A stretch of 37,941 nt of DNA, from positions 1 to 37,941 of the forward strand of contig CAITPI010000015.1 of assembly GCA_903894295.1 (NCBI GenBank), read 5' to 3'. Below the pieces are notes generated by a model that was given only the letters and a program-made list of their open reading frames with translations, had not been told where the DNA came from and did no database searches. Origin of the DNA: an uncultured Acidimicrobiaceae bacterium. GTDB taxonomy: Bacteria; Actinomycetota; Acidimicrobiia; Acidimicrobiales; RAAP-2. Shown one piece after another: positions 31,142-37,941 of this stretch (its first letter is position 1; each line of letters begins with the position of its first letter). A program made the position numbers and the translations under genes.

Positions 31142-32248
31142 ATGCGGGGCATCGTCTACACCGGAAGTGATGTGGAAGTAACCGACGAGTTGACCGTGGG
31201 TGATCCGGGACCCAAGGAAGTCCGCGTCGCCATCGGGGCCGCCGGGGTGTGCCACAGCGACCTGAGCGTGATCAACGGGACCATCCCGTGGCGGGCTCCG
31301 TCGGTGCTGGGCCACGAAGGGGCCGGCGTTGTTGAAGCGGTGGGCTCCGAGGTGTCGTCGGTCAAGGTGGGCGACCACGTGGTGATCGCCACGTTGGCCG
31401 CCTGTGGGACGTGTCGGGCGTGCAACACCGGTCACCCGACCTGGTGCGTGAAGACCCTCGGCAACGTCTCGACCCCTTTCACCTACAAGGGGGAGCCGGC
31501 CTCCAACTTCGCCGCCACTTCGGTCTTTGCCGAGTCGACGATCGTGAAGGAGGTCCAGGCCGTCAAGATCTCGAAGGATGTGCCGCTCACGTCGGCCTGC
31601 CTGATCGGCTGTGGCGTGCTCACCGGCGTCGGCGCGGTTCTCAACCGGGCCAAGGTCCAGCCGGGCCAGACGGCGGCGGTCTTCGGGGTCGGTGGCGTGG
31701 GCCTCAACGTCATCCAGGGACTGCGGCTGGCCGGCGCCAGCCGGATCATCGCCGTGGACACGTTGGCCTCGAAGGAAGGACTGGCCCGCCAGTTCGGTGC
31801 GACCCACTTCGTCGATGCGTCCGACACCGACGCCGTGGCGGCCATCCGGGAGATCGTGCCCCCCGGACCGTCCCGCATCACCGGGGCCCTCGGCTGGACG
31901 GGTGGCGTGAACTGGTCGTTCGACTGTGTCGGTCATCCGGCCGTCCTGCGGAACGCCCTGGATGTCCTCGACTGGGGCGGCAACGCCCTGGCCATCGGGA
32001 TTCCGCCCCAGGGTACGGAGGTCTCGGTCGACGTGAACGCCCTGGCCTACGTGGACCGGGGTCTGCTCGGATGCCGGTATGGATCGGCCCGACCGCACCA
32101 CGACATCCCCCTCATGGTCGAGATGTACCTGTCCGGCAAGCTGATGCTGGACGAACTGGTGACCGAACAGCGTCCGCTGGAGGGTTTCCGGGAGATCGTC
32201 GAAGACATGGAGGCCGGAAAGCTGGCCCGGGGGGTCCTGACCTTTTGA
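31142..32248 (+). CDS. Zinc-dependent alcohol dehydrogenase (MDR family)
   Basis: The 368-residue enzyme has the catalytic zinc site (GVCHSDL and GHEGAGVVEAVG), the structural zinc cluster of four Cys in AACGTCRACNTGHPTWC and the coenzyme motif VFGVGGVGLNVIQGLRLAG. It oxidises alcohols or reduces aldehydes with a nicotinamide cofactor. It resembles the class III-like group common in mycobacteria; the substrate is unknown. The ATG at 31142 has GAGAGGAG upstream. Position next to the HIP-type genes suggests, but does not prove, a role in the same catabolism. Confidence 0.9.
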   Translation: MRGIVYTGSDVEVTDELTVGDPGPKEVRVAIGAAGVCHSDLSVINGTIPWRAPSVLGHEGAGVVEAVGSEVSSVKVGDHVVIATLAACGTCRACNTGHPTWCVKTLGNVSTPFTYKGEPASNFAATSVFAESTIVKEVQAVKISKDVPLTSACLIGCGVLTGVGAVLNRAKVQPGQTAAVFGVGGVGLNVIQGLRLAGASRIIAVDTLASKEGLARQFGATHFVDASDTDAVAAIREIVPPGPSRITGALGWTGGVNWSFDCVGHPAVLRNALDVLDWGGNALAIGIPPQGTEVSVDVNALAYVDRGLLGCRYGSARPHHDIPLMVEMYLSGKLMLDELVTEQRPLEGFREIVEDMEAGKLARGVLTF

Positions 32249-32271
32249 GTCCGACCGGGCCGGAGGGTTCC

Positions 32272-33018
32272 ATGGCCGATGACCTGGCCGCCCGTGCCCT
32301 CTCGTTCGGCTCGGTGGCCGCCACCTACGACCGCTACCGACCGGGCCCACCGATGGAGGCGGTCGAATGGCTGCTGCCGACCCCCGGTGGCCTGGTGGTC
32401 GATCTGGCGGCCGGAACCGGTGCCCTGACCCGTCAACTGGAGGCCCGGGCCGACCGGGTGGTGGCCCTCGAGCCCGATGTGAGGATGCTCGAGGTGCTCT
32501 CTTGTCGCTCGCCGCAGGTTCCCGGAGCCCTGGCCCGGGGCGAGGCGTTGCCGGTGGCCAGCGGGACGGTGGATGCCCTCTATGTCTCCTCGGCGTGGCA
32601 CTGGATGGACGTCGGGCCAACGGTGGCCGAGATCGCCCGGGTACTGAAGCCGGGGGGCTGGTTCGGGGTGATCTGGAACGGGGCCGACCGCAGCGTCCCG
32701 TGGGTGGCCGACCTGCTGGGAGTCGGTGGCATTCCGGCCGAGACCCTGACCCAACAGGTGGCCTGGCGCCGTCGGATCGAACTTCCGAACGGGGCGCCGT
32801 TCGGCGAGCCCGAGACCTGGCGGTTCGAGTGGGGTCTTCCGGTCACCATGGAAGAACTGGTCGGACTGAGCCAGACCTACTCGACCGCCATCGTGCTGGG
32901 CGAGGAGGCCCAACGCGGAGAAACCGAGCGGGTGCGTCGCGTGCTTGAGGGGGAGATTCCCGACCGGCTGCCCATGCGGGTCCTGGCCTGGCGGGCCCAA
33001 CGACTCGCCGGAAGGTAG
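32272..33018 (+). CDS. SAM-dependent class I methyltransferase
   Basis: The 248-residue protein has motif I VVDLAAGTGALTRQLEARA, the acidic end of strand two in VVALEPDVRMLEVL, ALPVASGTVDALYVSSAWHW and the post-motif VLKPGGWFGVIW, typical of the methyltransferase 11/25 group. The substrate cannot be read from the sequence. ATG 32272 is chosen because GGAGGG lies six bases upstream; a TTG at 32245 overlapping the stop of the previous gene is an in-frame alternative. It is probably the last gene of the transcript. Confidence 0.87.
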   Translation: MADDLAARALSFGSVAATYDRYRPGPPMEAVEWLLPTPGGLVVDLAAGTGALTRQLEARADRVVALEPDVRMLEVLSCRSPQVPGALARGEALPVASGTVDALYVSSAWHWMDVGPTVAEIARVLKPGGWFGVIWNGADRSVPWVADLLGVGGIPAETLTQQVAWRRRIELPNGAPFGEPETWRFEWGLPVTMEELVGLSQTYSTAIVLGEEAQRGETERVRRVLEGEIPDRLPMRVLAWRAQRLAGR

Positions 33019-33027
33019 CGCACGACC

Positions 33028-33046
33028 CCCCGAGTTGTCTTCGGGG
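33028..33046. terminator. Hairpin between convergent genes
   Basis: CCCCGA (33028-33033) pairs with TCGGGG (33041-33046) over a seven-base loop, between the stops of the methyltransferase and TfoX-domain genes. It could act in both directions. Confidence 0.45.
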
Positions 33047-33057
33047 CGGCGGGTCCG

Positions 33058-33423
33058 TCAACCAGAAGGGCCCGGCCGGCCTGTCTTGCCACCGGCCTTG
33101 GGCGGCAGACCACCGACAAACCCGAGGGCCAAAGAGATCCAGGCATCGAGTTGGTGGTCTTCGACGAGGACGTCGGGGGCGACCATGACCATGCCCCGCA
33201 GCGGTCGCTTGGTGAAGTTCATCTCCCGGGCACCGGTCAGACGGAGGGAGGCCTCGTAGGCGTCGGGGCCAACCCGGACCATGAGTTCGTCGCCCAGGAT
33301 GCCGAGCGCCATGTTGCCGTGGTGGAGTACGCAGAGACCACCGAACATCTTCTTTGTGGAGATGGCCGGATCGGGACCGAACCACTCGATGACCCGTTGG
33401 GCGAGGCGTTCGTCAAAGGCCAC
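33058..33423 (-). CDS. TfoX N-terminal domain protein
   Basis: This 121-residue protein matches the TfoX_N domain: STKKMFGGLCVLHHGNMALG, ELMVRVGPDAYEASL, then MNFTKRPLRGMVMVAPDVL. TfoX is the competence regulator in gammaproteobacteria, but single-domain actinobacterial proteins have no known role. It starts with GTG 33423, preceded by TAGCCT at leaderless spacing, which lies over the stop of the upstream EamA gene. The Gly/Pro-rich C-terminus (KAGGKTGRPGPSG) is not part of the domain. Confidence 0.85.
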   Translation of the reverse strand: MAFDERLAQRVIEWFGPDPAISTKKMFGGLCVLHHGNMALGILGDELMVRVGPDAYEASLRLTGAREMNFTKRPLRGMVMVAPDVLVEDHQLDAWISLALGFVGGLPPKAGGKTGRPGPSG

Positions 33424-33429
33424 CGGGCA

Positions 33430-33435
33430 AGGCTA
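33430..33435 (-). promoter_or_regulatory. -10 box of the TfoX-domain gene
   Basis: TAGCCT on the minus strand, six bases, then GTG at 33423. It overlaps the stop codon of the EamA transporter gene. Confidence 0.45.
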
Positions 33436-34455
33436 GCCAGCCGGCGGGCGGTCTTCGCCGTGGGGACCAACCGGGTCGTGATGACCGAAGTGCGCTCGGA
33501 GGTGGAGTTCGTGGCCGGCCGCCAACTCCTCCTGGTAGGACTTCTGCTCGCCACGGGCGATGGCCACCAGGCTGAAGATCACCACGCCGGCCCCGAGAGT
33601 GGCCTGGAGGGACATGGTTTCGCCGAGGAAGACGACGGCCCCCACGAACCCGGTGACCGGCGTGATGGCGAGGAACTGGGCCGCCGTTCCCGGGGGGATG
33701 TGGCGAAGGGCGGTGAGATAGAGCCAGAAGGTGAGCGAGGTGGAGACCACGCCAAGGGCCGGGACAGCCACCCACAGCCAGGCCGAGGGATGCGAACTTC
33801 CCACGGCATGACCACTCGGGGCATGGGAGGCGTGACGGTGGAGAAGGAGGGGCACGAGTACGACGGGGACGACCAGCACCAGTGAGGCGGCCTGCTGCAC
33901 GAAGGTGGCTCCCAGGGCGGACAGGTCCGGATCGACCCGGCTGGATCCGAGTGCGTAGGCCGAGGCGCTGATGATGCCCCCGGCCACCAGCAGGTCGCCG
34001 ATGACGGTCGCTCCGGAGTTTGGCGCATGGGCGGTGACAACGGCAACGGAACCGGCGAGCACGGTCAGCATCGGAATCAGCACCCGGGCCGGCAGGTGGT
34101 GACTCAGCAGCAGCCAACCCAACCCGGCCACGATGACCGGTTCGGTGGTCTGGATGAGGGCGGCGTGCACGACCGACGTGCGGTTGAGTCCGGCGTTGAT
34201 CAGCAGGTAGGTGAGCCCGGGCTCGAGCAGACCGAGGACCAACAACATGGGGTGCTTCCGGGGCGAGGGAATCCGGGTGCGGCTGACGAGCAGGGCGAGG
34301 GCAAGGAACACCACGCTGGAACCGATCTCGACCACGGTGAACACTCCGACCGGGATGCCGTGTTTGAGGATGGCGGCGGTGACCACGGTCCCGGCTCCCC
34401 ACAGGAACGAGGCCAGTGCCACGCAGGCGATGCCGACCCGGGGAGTGGAACCCAT
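33433..34455 (-). CDS. EamA/DMT-family transporter
   Basis: The 340-residue membrane protein has about ten hydrophobic segments in two EamA repeats (GIACVALASFLWGAGTVVTA at the start of the first, LLVAGGIISASAYALGSS at the start of the second). The family exports amino acids, metabolites or nucleotide sugars; the substrate is unknown. The central loop (HRHASHAPSGHAVGSSH) and the C-terminal tail (HELHLRAHFGHHDPVGPH) are His-rich, which is unusual for the family. ATG 34455 follows CATACT by six bases; an upstream GTG at 34494 is less likely. Confidence 0.85.
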   Translation of the reverse strand: MGSTPRVGIACVALASFLWGAGTVVTAAILKHGIPVGVFTVVEIGSSVVFLALALLVSRTRIPSPRKHPMLLVLGLLEPGLTYLLINAGLNRTSVVHAALIQTTEPVIVAGLGWLLLSHHLPARVLIPMLTVLAGSVAVVTAHAPNSGATVIGDLLVAGGIISASAYALGSSRVDPDLSALGATFVQQAASLVLVVPVVLVPLLLHRHASHAPSGHAVGSSHPSAWLWVAVPALGVVSTSLTFWLYLTALRHIPPGTAAQFLAITPVTGFVGAVVFLGETMSLQATLGAGVVIFSLVAIARGEQKSYQEELAAGHELHLRAHFGHHDPVGPHGEDRPPAG

Positions 34456-34461
34456 GCGGGC

Positions 34462-34467
34462 AGTATG
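34462..34467 (-). promoter_or_regulatory. -10-like box of the EamA gene
   Basis: CATACT on the minus strand, six bases, then ATG at 34455. The divergent ligase gene starts 45 bases away, so promoters overlap. Confidence 0.45.
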
Positions 34468-34499
34468 GCAGTCGGCCTGTGCTGTTAGGGTCACCGTTC

Positions 34500-36098
34500 G
34501 TGCAGACGGTCCCGACCGCCGGGAAGACGCCCGAAACCGTGGTGGATGTCCTCGTTGCAGCCGCGCGGACCCGAGGAGGACACGAGGCCTACGTGGAGCC
34601 GGCCACGGCCACGACTCCTCGCCGGTCGGTCTCCCTCGACGAGTGGGACCGGGCGTCCTCCGGCCTCGCCGGTCGCCTCCAGATGCTCGGCGTTGGTCCG
34701 GGAACGGTGGTGGCGGTGGTCCTGCCGAGTTCCATCGACTACATGGTGGCCTACGCCGCCGCCCTGAAACTCGGCGCGGTGACCTCGGGAATCAACCCCC
34801 GCCTCGGCGAAGCCGAGATGTCCTCGATCGCGGCGCGGACCCGACCGGTGGTCACGGTGGTGGACGACGAGTTGTTTCCTCTCTGGGGGAGCAGTCCGGC
34901 GGGCCCGTGGGGCACCACGCTCTGGCGATCGGAGATCGCCCGGTGGTCGGACGGACCGGGACCTGCGGAGTTTCCCCGACTTGAGGCCGATGACCCGGTG
35001 GCGGTGGTGTGGACCAGCGGCACGACCGGACTTCCGAAGGGCGCCGTGTTCAGTCATCGTTCCCTGGCTGCGGTGGCGGACGGCACCGACGTGCTGTCCG
35101 AACCCGGCGACCGCCGATTGTCGCCCTTGCCCTTCGCCCATGTGGGATCGATGACCCGGACCTGGGACGAGATCGCCAACGGCATCACCACGGTGATCAC
35201 ACCGACGCCGTGGCGGGCCGCCGATGCGCTGGCGGTGATGGAGACCGAGCGGATCACCGTGGCCCAGGGGGTGCCAACCCAGTGGGCGCTTGTGCTCGCC
35301 CGGGACGAGTTCGCCTCCAGTGACCTGTCTGCCCTGAGGATCGCCGGGACCGGGGCGTCCCGGGTTCCGCCGGAACTGGTGGCCGAGATGCGCGAGCGCC
35401 TCGGGGTTCCGGTGGTCGTCCGCTACACGTCGACCGAAGCGTCGCTCGGAACCGGAACCCGACCGGGCGATCCCGACGAAGCGGTGGCGGTGACGGTCGG
35501 CCAGGCAGTGCCCGGCGTCGAGATGCGTCTGGTCGATGACGACGGTGACGAGGTGGCAACCGGAGAGGTCGGCCGGGTGACACTTCGTTCACCGGCGGTC
35601 ATGACGGGCTATTGGGGCGGCCCCCTGACCGGAGTGGGAGCCGACGGCGTGGTCTATGACCGGGAGGCAACGGACGCCGTGCTGGACGGAGACGGCTGGT
35701 TGACCACCGGGGACTTCGGCTACCTCGATTCCGATGACCGGCTCCATCTGGTCGGTCGGGCCAACGAACTCTTCATCCGGGGTGGCTACAACGTCTACCC
35801 GGCCGAGGTCGAAGGGGTGATCGGGGAACACCCCCGGGTGACCCAGGTGGCGGTGGTGGGCCGGCCGGATCCGGTGTTGGGGGAGGTGGGCGTGGCGGTC
35901 GTCGTTCTGGGTGACCCAGCTGGCCCGGACCCATACGACGGGCTGCTCGAGGAACTTCGGTCGCTGGTGAGGGCCAATCTGGCCGACTACAAGGCACCGG
36001 ATCGCCTGGTGGTGGTCGATGCGTTACCGCTGACCTCCATGATGAAGGTAGACAAGAGGGCACTGATGTTGCTGCTTGATGAACGAATGGGAGCCTGA
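34500..36098 (+). CDS. AMP-forming acyl-CoA ligase
   Basis: The 532-residue ligase has VWTSGTTGLPKGAVFSHRS (P-loop), VVRYTSTEASLGTGTR in place of the more usual YGxTE block, GWLTTGDFGYLDSDDRLHLV, IRGGYNVYPAEVE and the C-terminal Lys motif LTSMMKVDKRALM, where the usual Gly before Lys is Met. The catalytic Lys is kept. The substrate is unknown. GTG 34500 has TAGGGT a few bases upstream and gives a normal N-terminus. The next gene begins six bases after the stop, so the two are co-transcribed. Confidence 0.88.
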   Translation: MQTVPTAGKTPETVVDVLVAAARTRGGHEAYVEPATATTPRRSVSLDEWDRASSGLAGRLQMLGVGPGTVVAVVLPSSIDYMVAYAAALKLGAVTSGINPRLGEAEMSSIAARTRPVVTVVDDELFPLWGSSPAGPWGTTLWRSEIARWSDGPGPAEFPRLEADDPVAVVWTSGTTGLPKGAVFSHRSLAAVADGTDVLSEPGDRRLSPLPFAHVGSMTRTWDEIANGITTVITPTPWRAADALAVMETERITVAQGVPTQWALVLARDEFASSDLSALRIAGTGASRVPPELVAEMRERLGVPVVVRYTSTEASLGTGTRPGDPDEAVAVTVGQAVPGVEMRLVDDDGDEVATGEVGRVTLRSPAVMTGYWGGPLTGVGADGVVYDREATDAVLDGDGWLTTGDFGYLDSDDRLHLVGRANELFIRGGYNVYPAEVEGVIGEHPRVTQVAVVGRPDPVLGEVGVAVVVLGDPAGPDPYDGLLEELRSLVRANLADYKAPDRLVVVDALPLTSMMKVDKRALMLLLDERMGA

Positions 36099-36104
36099 GA
36101 CGCG

Positions 36105-36935
36105 ATGACCGGCCACTCCACCCCCGCCTCGGGCGGGGTCACCGACGATCCCATCCGGATCGGCACGATGCTCTTCACCCTGGTGGAGCCCCACCGGGGC
36201 CACGAAGTCGACTACAACCGCTGGTATGAGCGGGACCACTTCTACGCCGGGTGTCAGATCGGGGCGTTCAACTTCTCCGGTGCCCGCTTCGTGTCGACGG
36301 CCGATCTGAAGGCGCTCCGGTTTCCGACCGGCGAAAGCGCCCTGGTGGCCGATCCCGAGGCCGGTTCCTACCTCGGCGTCTACTACGTGCTGGCGGGCCA
36401 CCACGACGAATGGAACCGGTGGGCGGTGGACCAGGTCAATACGCTCCACGCCGCCGGAAGGATGTTCGAGCACCGGGACCACATCCACACCGGGCTCTAC
36501 CGGTTCGCCTGGGAAGCCCGTCGGGACCAGGACGGTGTGCCGGCCGAGTTGACGCTCGACCACCGGTTCCCCGGGATGGTCTCGGTCTTCGTGGAGGCGG
36601 CCGAGGGAGTCGGACCGGAAGAGATTGCCGACTGGTTCCAGAACCGGTTCTTCCCTGATGTCCTGCCGGGGTCTCCGGTGGCATCGGTATTGGCCTATAC
36701 CCCGATTCCCCTGTTGGCCGATGCCCCGGGCGACGTGCCCCGTGACGAGGTTGCCGATCGGCGGACACTGTTGATGTTCTTCGTCGACGAGGCGCCCGAA
36801 GCGGCCTTTGCGAGCGTCATCGTTCCCCAGGGGACTGCGCTGGCCGAGGCCGGCCTGGGCCGGATCCAGTGGGCCTCGCCGTTCATTCCCACCGTGCCCG
36901 GAACCGACCGCTACACCGACCAACTCTGGGCCTGA
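36105..36935 (+). CDS. Unknown protein, possibly two ferredoxin-like (EthD-type) domains
   Basis: I do not recognise this 276-residue soluble protein with confidence. Two parts look alike in outline: residues 18-45 (IGTMLFTLVEPHRGHEVDYN then RWYERDHFYAG) and residues 145-180 (GMVSVFVEAAEGV then IADWFQNRFFPDVL), each a beta strand followed by a helix with aromatic and acidic residues. This is reminiscent of dimeric alpha-beta barrel (EthD-like) domains in tandem. Tight linkage to acyl-CoA ligase genes on both sides suggests a role in the same catabolism. Confidence 0.6.
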   Translation: MTGHSTPASGGVTDDPIRIGTMLFTLVEPHRGHEVDYNRWYERDHFYAGCQIGAFNFSGARFVSTADLKALRFPTGESALVADPEAGSYLGVYYVLAGHHDEWNRWAVDQVNTLHAAGRMFEHRDHIHTGLYRFAWEARRDQDGVPAELTLDHRFPGMVSVFVEAAEGVGPEEIADWFQNRFFPDVLPGSPVASVLAYTPIPLLADAPGDVPRDEVADRRTLLMFFVDEAPEAAFASVIVPQGTALAEAGLGRIQWASPFIPTVPGTDRYTDQLWA

Positions 36936-36941
36936 GTTTGC

Positions 36942-36968
36942 GGCCGGGGGCCAGCCGGGTCCCCGGCC
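36942..36968 (+). terminator. Hairpin after the unknown two-domain gene
   Basis: GGCCGGGG (36942-36949) pairs with CCCCGGCC (36961-36968) over an 11-base loop, seven bases after the stop and followed by TTGTG. Fair terminator position. Confidence 0.45.
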
Positions 36969-37033
36969 TTGTGCCCGTCCCCGGGCTGGCGCCCGATGGA
37001 TGATGTGAACCGTTGAGAAAGGAACCTTGGGAC

Positions 37034-37941
37034 ATGACCGACTTCGTCGATGACCTTTATCGCCGCTGCGCTGAACGGGGTTGGCTGGCGGCCACCAGCC
37101 TGTGGGAACTCATCGAGGTGCGGGCGGCCACCACGCCCGATGCCGTCCTTGCCCGGGAGGACACCGGGAACGTCCTGACCTTTGCCGGATACCGCGACGC
37201 CTGCCTGGTGGCCGCCGCCGGGCTGTTTGCCGACTTCGGCGTGACCGAGGGAACCAGCGTGAGCTGGGAGCTGCCCACCTGGAACGAATCCCTGGTGTTG
37301 GTCGGAGCCCTGGCCCGTCTCGGGGCCCGCCAGAACCCCCTGATCCCCATCTACCGCAACCGCGAAGTGGCGTTCATTACCGCCCAGTCGGAGGCGGCCC
37401 TGCTGATCGTGCCCACCGTCTACCGGTCGTTCGACTACGAGGCCATGGCCCGCGAGATCGCCGCCGGGCGCGAAGGCATGGCGGTTCTGGTGGTCCACCG
37501 CGACCTACCCGAAGGCGACCCGGCCGTGCTGCCTGAGGCTCCGGCCTCACCGTCGGCTCTGGCCGAAGCGTCCATCAGGTGGCTGTTCTACACCTCGGGC
37601 ACCACGGCCGATCCCAAGGGAGCAACCCATTCGGACCTGACGGTGATGGCTTCGGCGCTGGCCATGGCCGAGTGCCTCGACATGCGGGCCGACGACATCT
37701 CGGCGCTGGTCTTTCCCTTCACCCACATCGGCGGCATCGGATGGTTGCTGGCTGCCCTGATGACCGGCTGCACCCTTCTCACCACCGAGGCGTTCGATCC
37801 GGTCGCCACACCGGCCTTCCTGGCCACCAACGGCGTCACCCTGGCCGGTTCGGGCACGCCGTTCCACCTGGCGTATCTGGCCGCCCAGCGGGCGAAGGGG
37901 GAAGGAGCTCCGTCGATCTTTCCGTCGGTCCGTTCCTATCC
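37034..37941 (+). CDS. AMP-forming acyl-CoA ligase, N-terminal part (runs off the window)
   Basis: A frame opens at ATG 37034 and stays open to the last base, giving 302 residues and no stop. AAAGGA lies ten bases before the ATG. The product has SVSWELPTWNESLVLVGALA, GARQNPLIPIYRNREVAFI and the P-loop LFYTSGTTADPKGATHSD. The NPLIPIYRNRE region resembles the cyclohexanecarboxylate-CoA ligase / FadD35-like branch rather than the long-chain branch. The C-terminal domain with the catalytic Lys lies outside the window. This is the fourth ligase of the type here. Confidence 0.88.
   Translation, partial: MTDFVDDLYRRCAERGWLAATSLWELIEVRAATTPDAVLAREDTGNVLTFAGYRDACLVAAAGLFADFGVTEGTSVSWELPTWNESLVLVGALARLGARQNPLIPIYRNREVAFITAQSEAALLIVPTVYRSFDYEAMAREIAAGREGMAVLVVHRDLPEGDPAVLPEAPASPSALAEASIRWLFYTSGTTADPKGATHSDLTVMASALAMAECLDMRADDISALVFPFTHIGGIGWLLAALMTGCTLLTTEAFDPVATPAFLATNGVTLAGSGTPFHLAYLAAQRAKGEGAPSIFPSVRSY

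Overview
The window is high-GC bacterial chromosome, most likely from an actinobacterium of the Acidimicrobiia type. This assignment is an inference from four things: G+C-rich coding sequence throughout, many genes whose only visible start signal is a -10 box exactly six bases before the start codon (leaderless mRNAs), a mycobacterial-type HIP (steroid C/D-ring) gene trio, and an abundance of acyl-CoA ligases. No plasmid, phage, IS or CRISPR signature was seen and no tRNA was recognised.

Layout. 1-3214 is a poorly packed segment: a lipoprotein (262-972), a decayed toxin-antitoxin island on the minus strand (ribbon-helix-helix antitoxin, Doc toxin, frameshifted VapC), then about 700 bases with no convincing gene. 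Next comes the RNase P RNA gene rnpB (minus, about 3222-3600). 3856-8619 holds xseA, xseB and a GNAT acetyltransferase, whose 3' end overlaps an opposing acyl-CoA ligase, followed by an MBL-fold hydrolase. 8670-10507 is a nickel module: a Fur-family regulator divergent from a NiCoT nickel/cobalt permease, with a Nur-like box over the permease promoter and a 9-codon leader ORF coupled to the permease. A ferredoxin reductase follows, then a minus-strand moxR / DUF58 / transglutaminase operon with 4-base overlaps.

16376-21158 (minus) is a three-gene operon of glpD, an alkyl-DHAP-synthase-like flavoprotein and an FGGY kinase in which a glycerol-contacting Glu is replaced by Ala. Divergent from it is a rubrerythrin / CCG Fe-S protein / DUF3501 module. 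A CoA transferase and a nitrobindin-like barrel protein follow on the minus strand. Then come a stand-alone ssb, a small unknown ORF coupled to it, and msrB. 27236-30993 encodes a FadE30-like dehydrogenase, an IpdF-like reductase and a FadD3-like ligase, then an alcohol dehydrogenase preceded by three 17-base tandem repeats. The end carries a methyltransferase, a TfoX-domain protein, an EamA transporter, an acyl-CoA ligase, an unknown two-domain protein and a ligase cut by the window edge.

The strongest new-looking points are the nickel regulatory region with its leaderless leader peptide, the rubrerythrin/Fe-S/DUF3501 module beside glpD, the altered glycerol operon, and the consistent TANNNT-N6-start arrangement at eleven genes. 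All functional names rest on motif recognition by eye; no database search was run.
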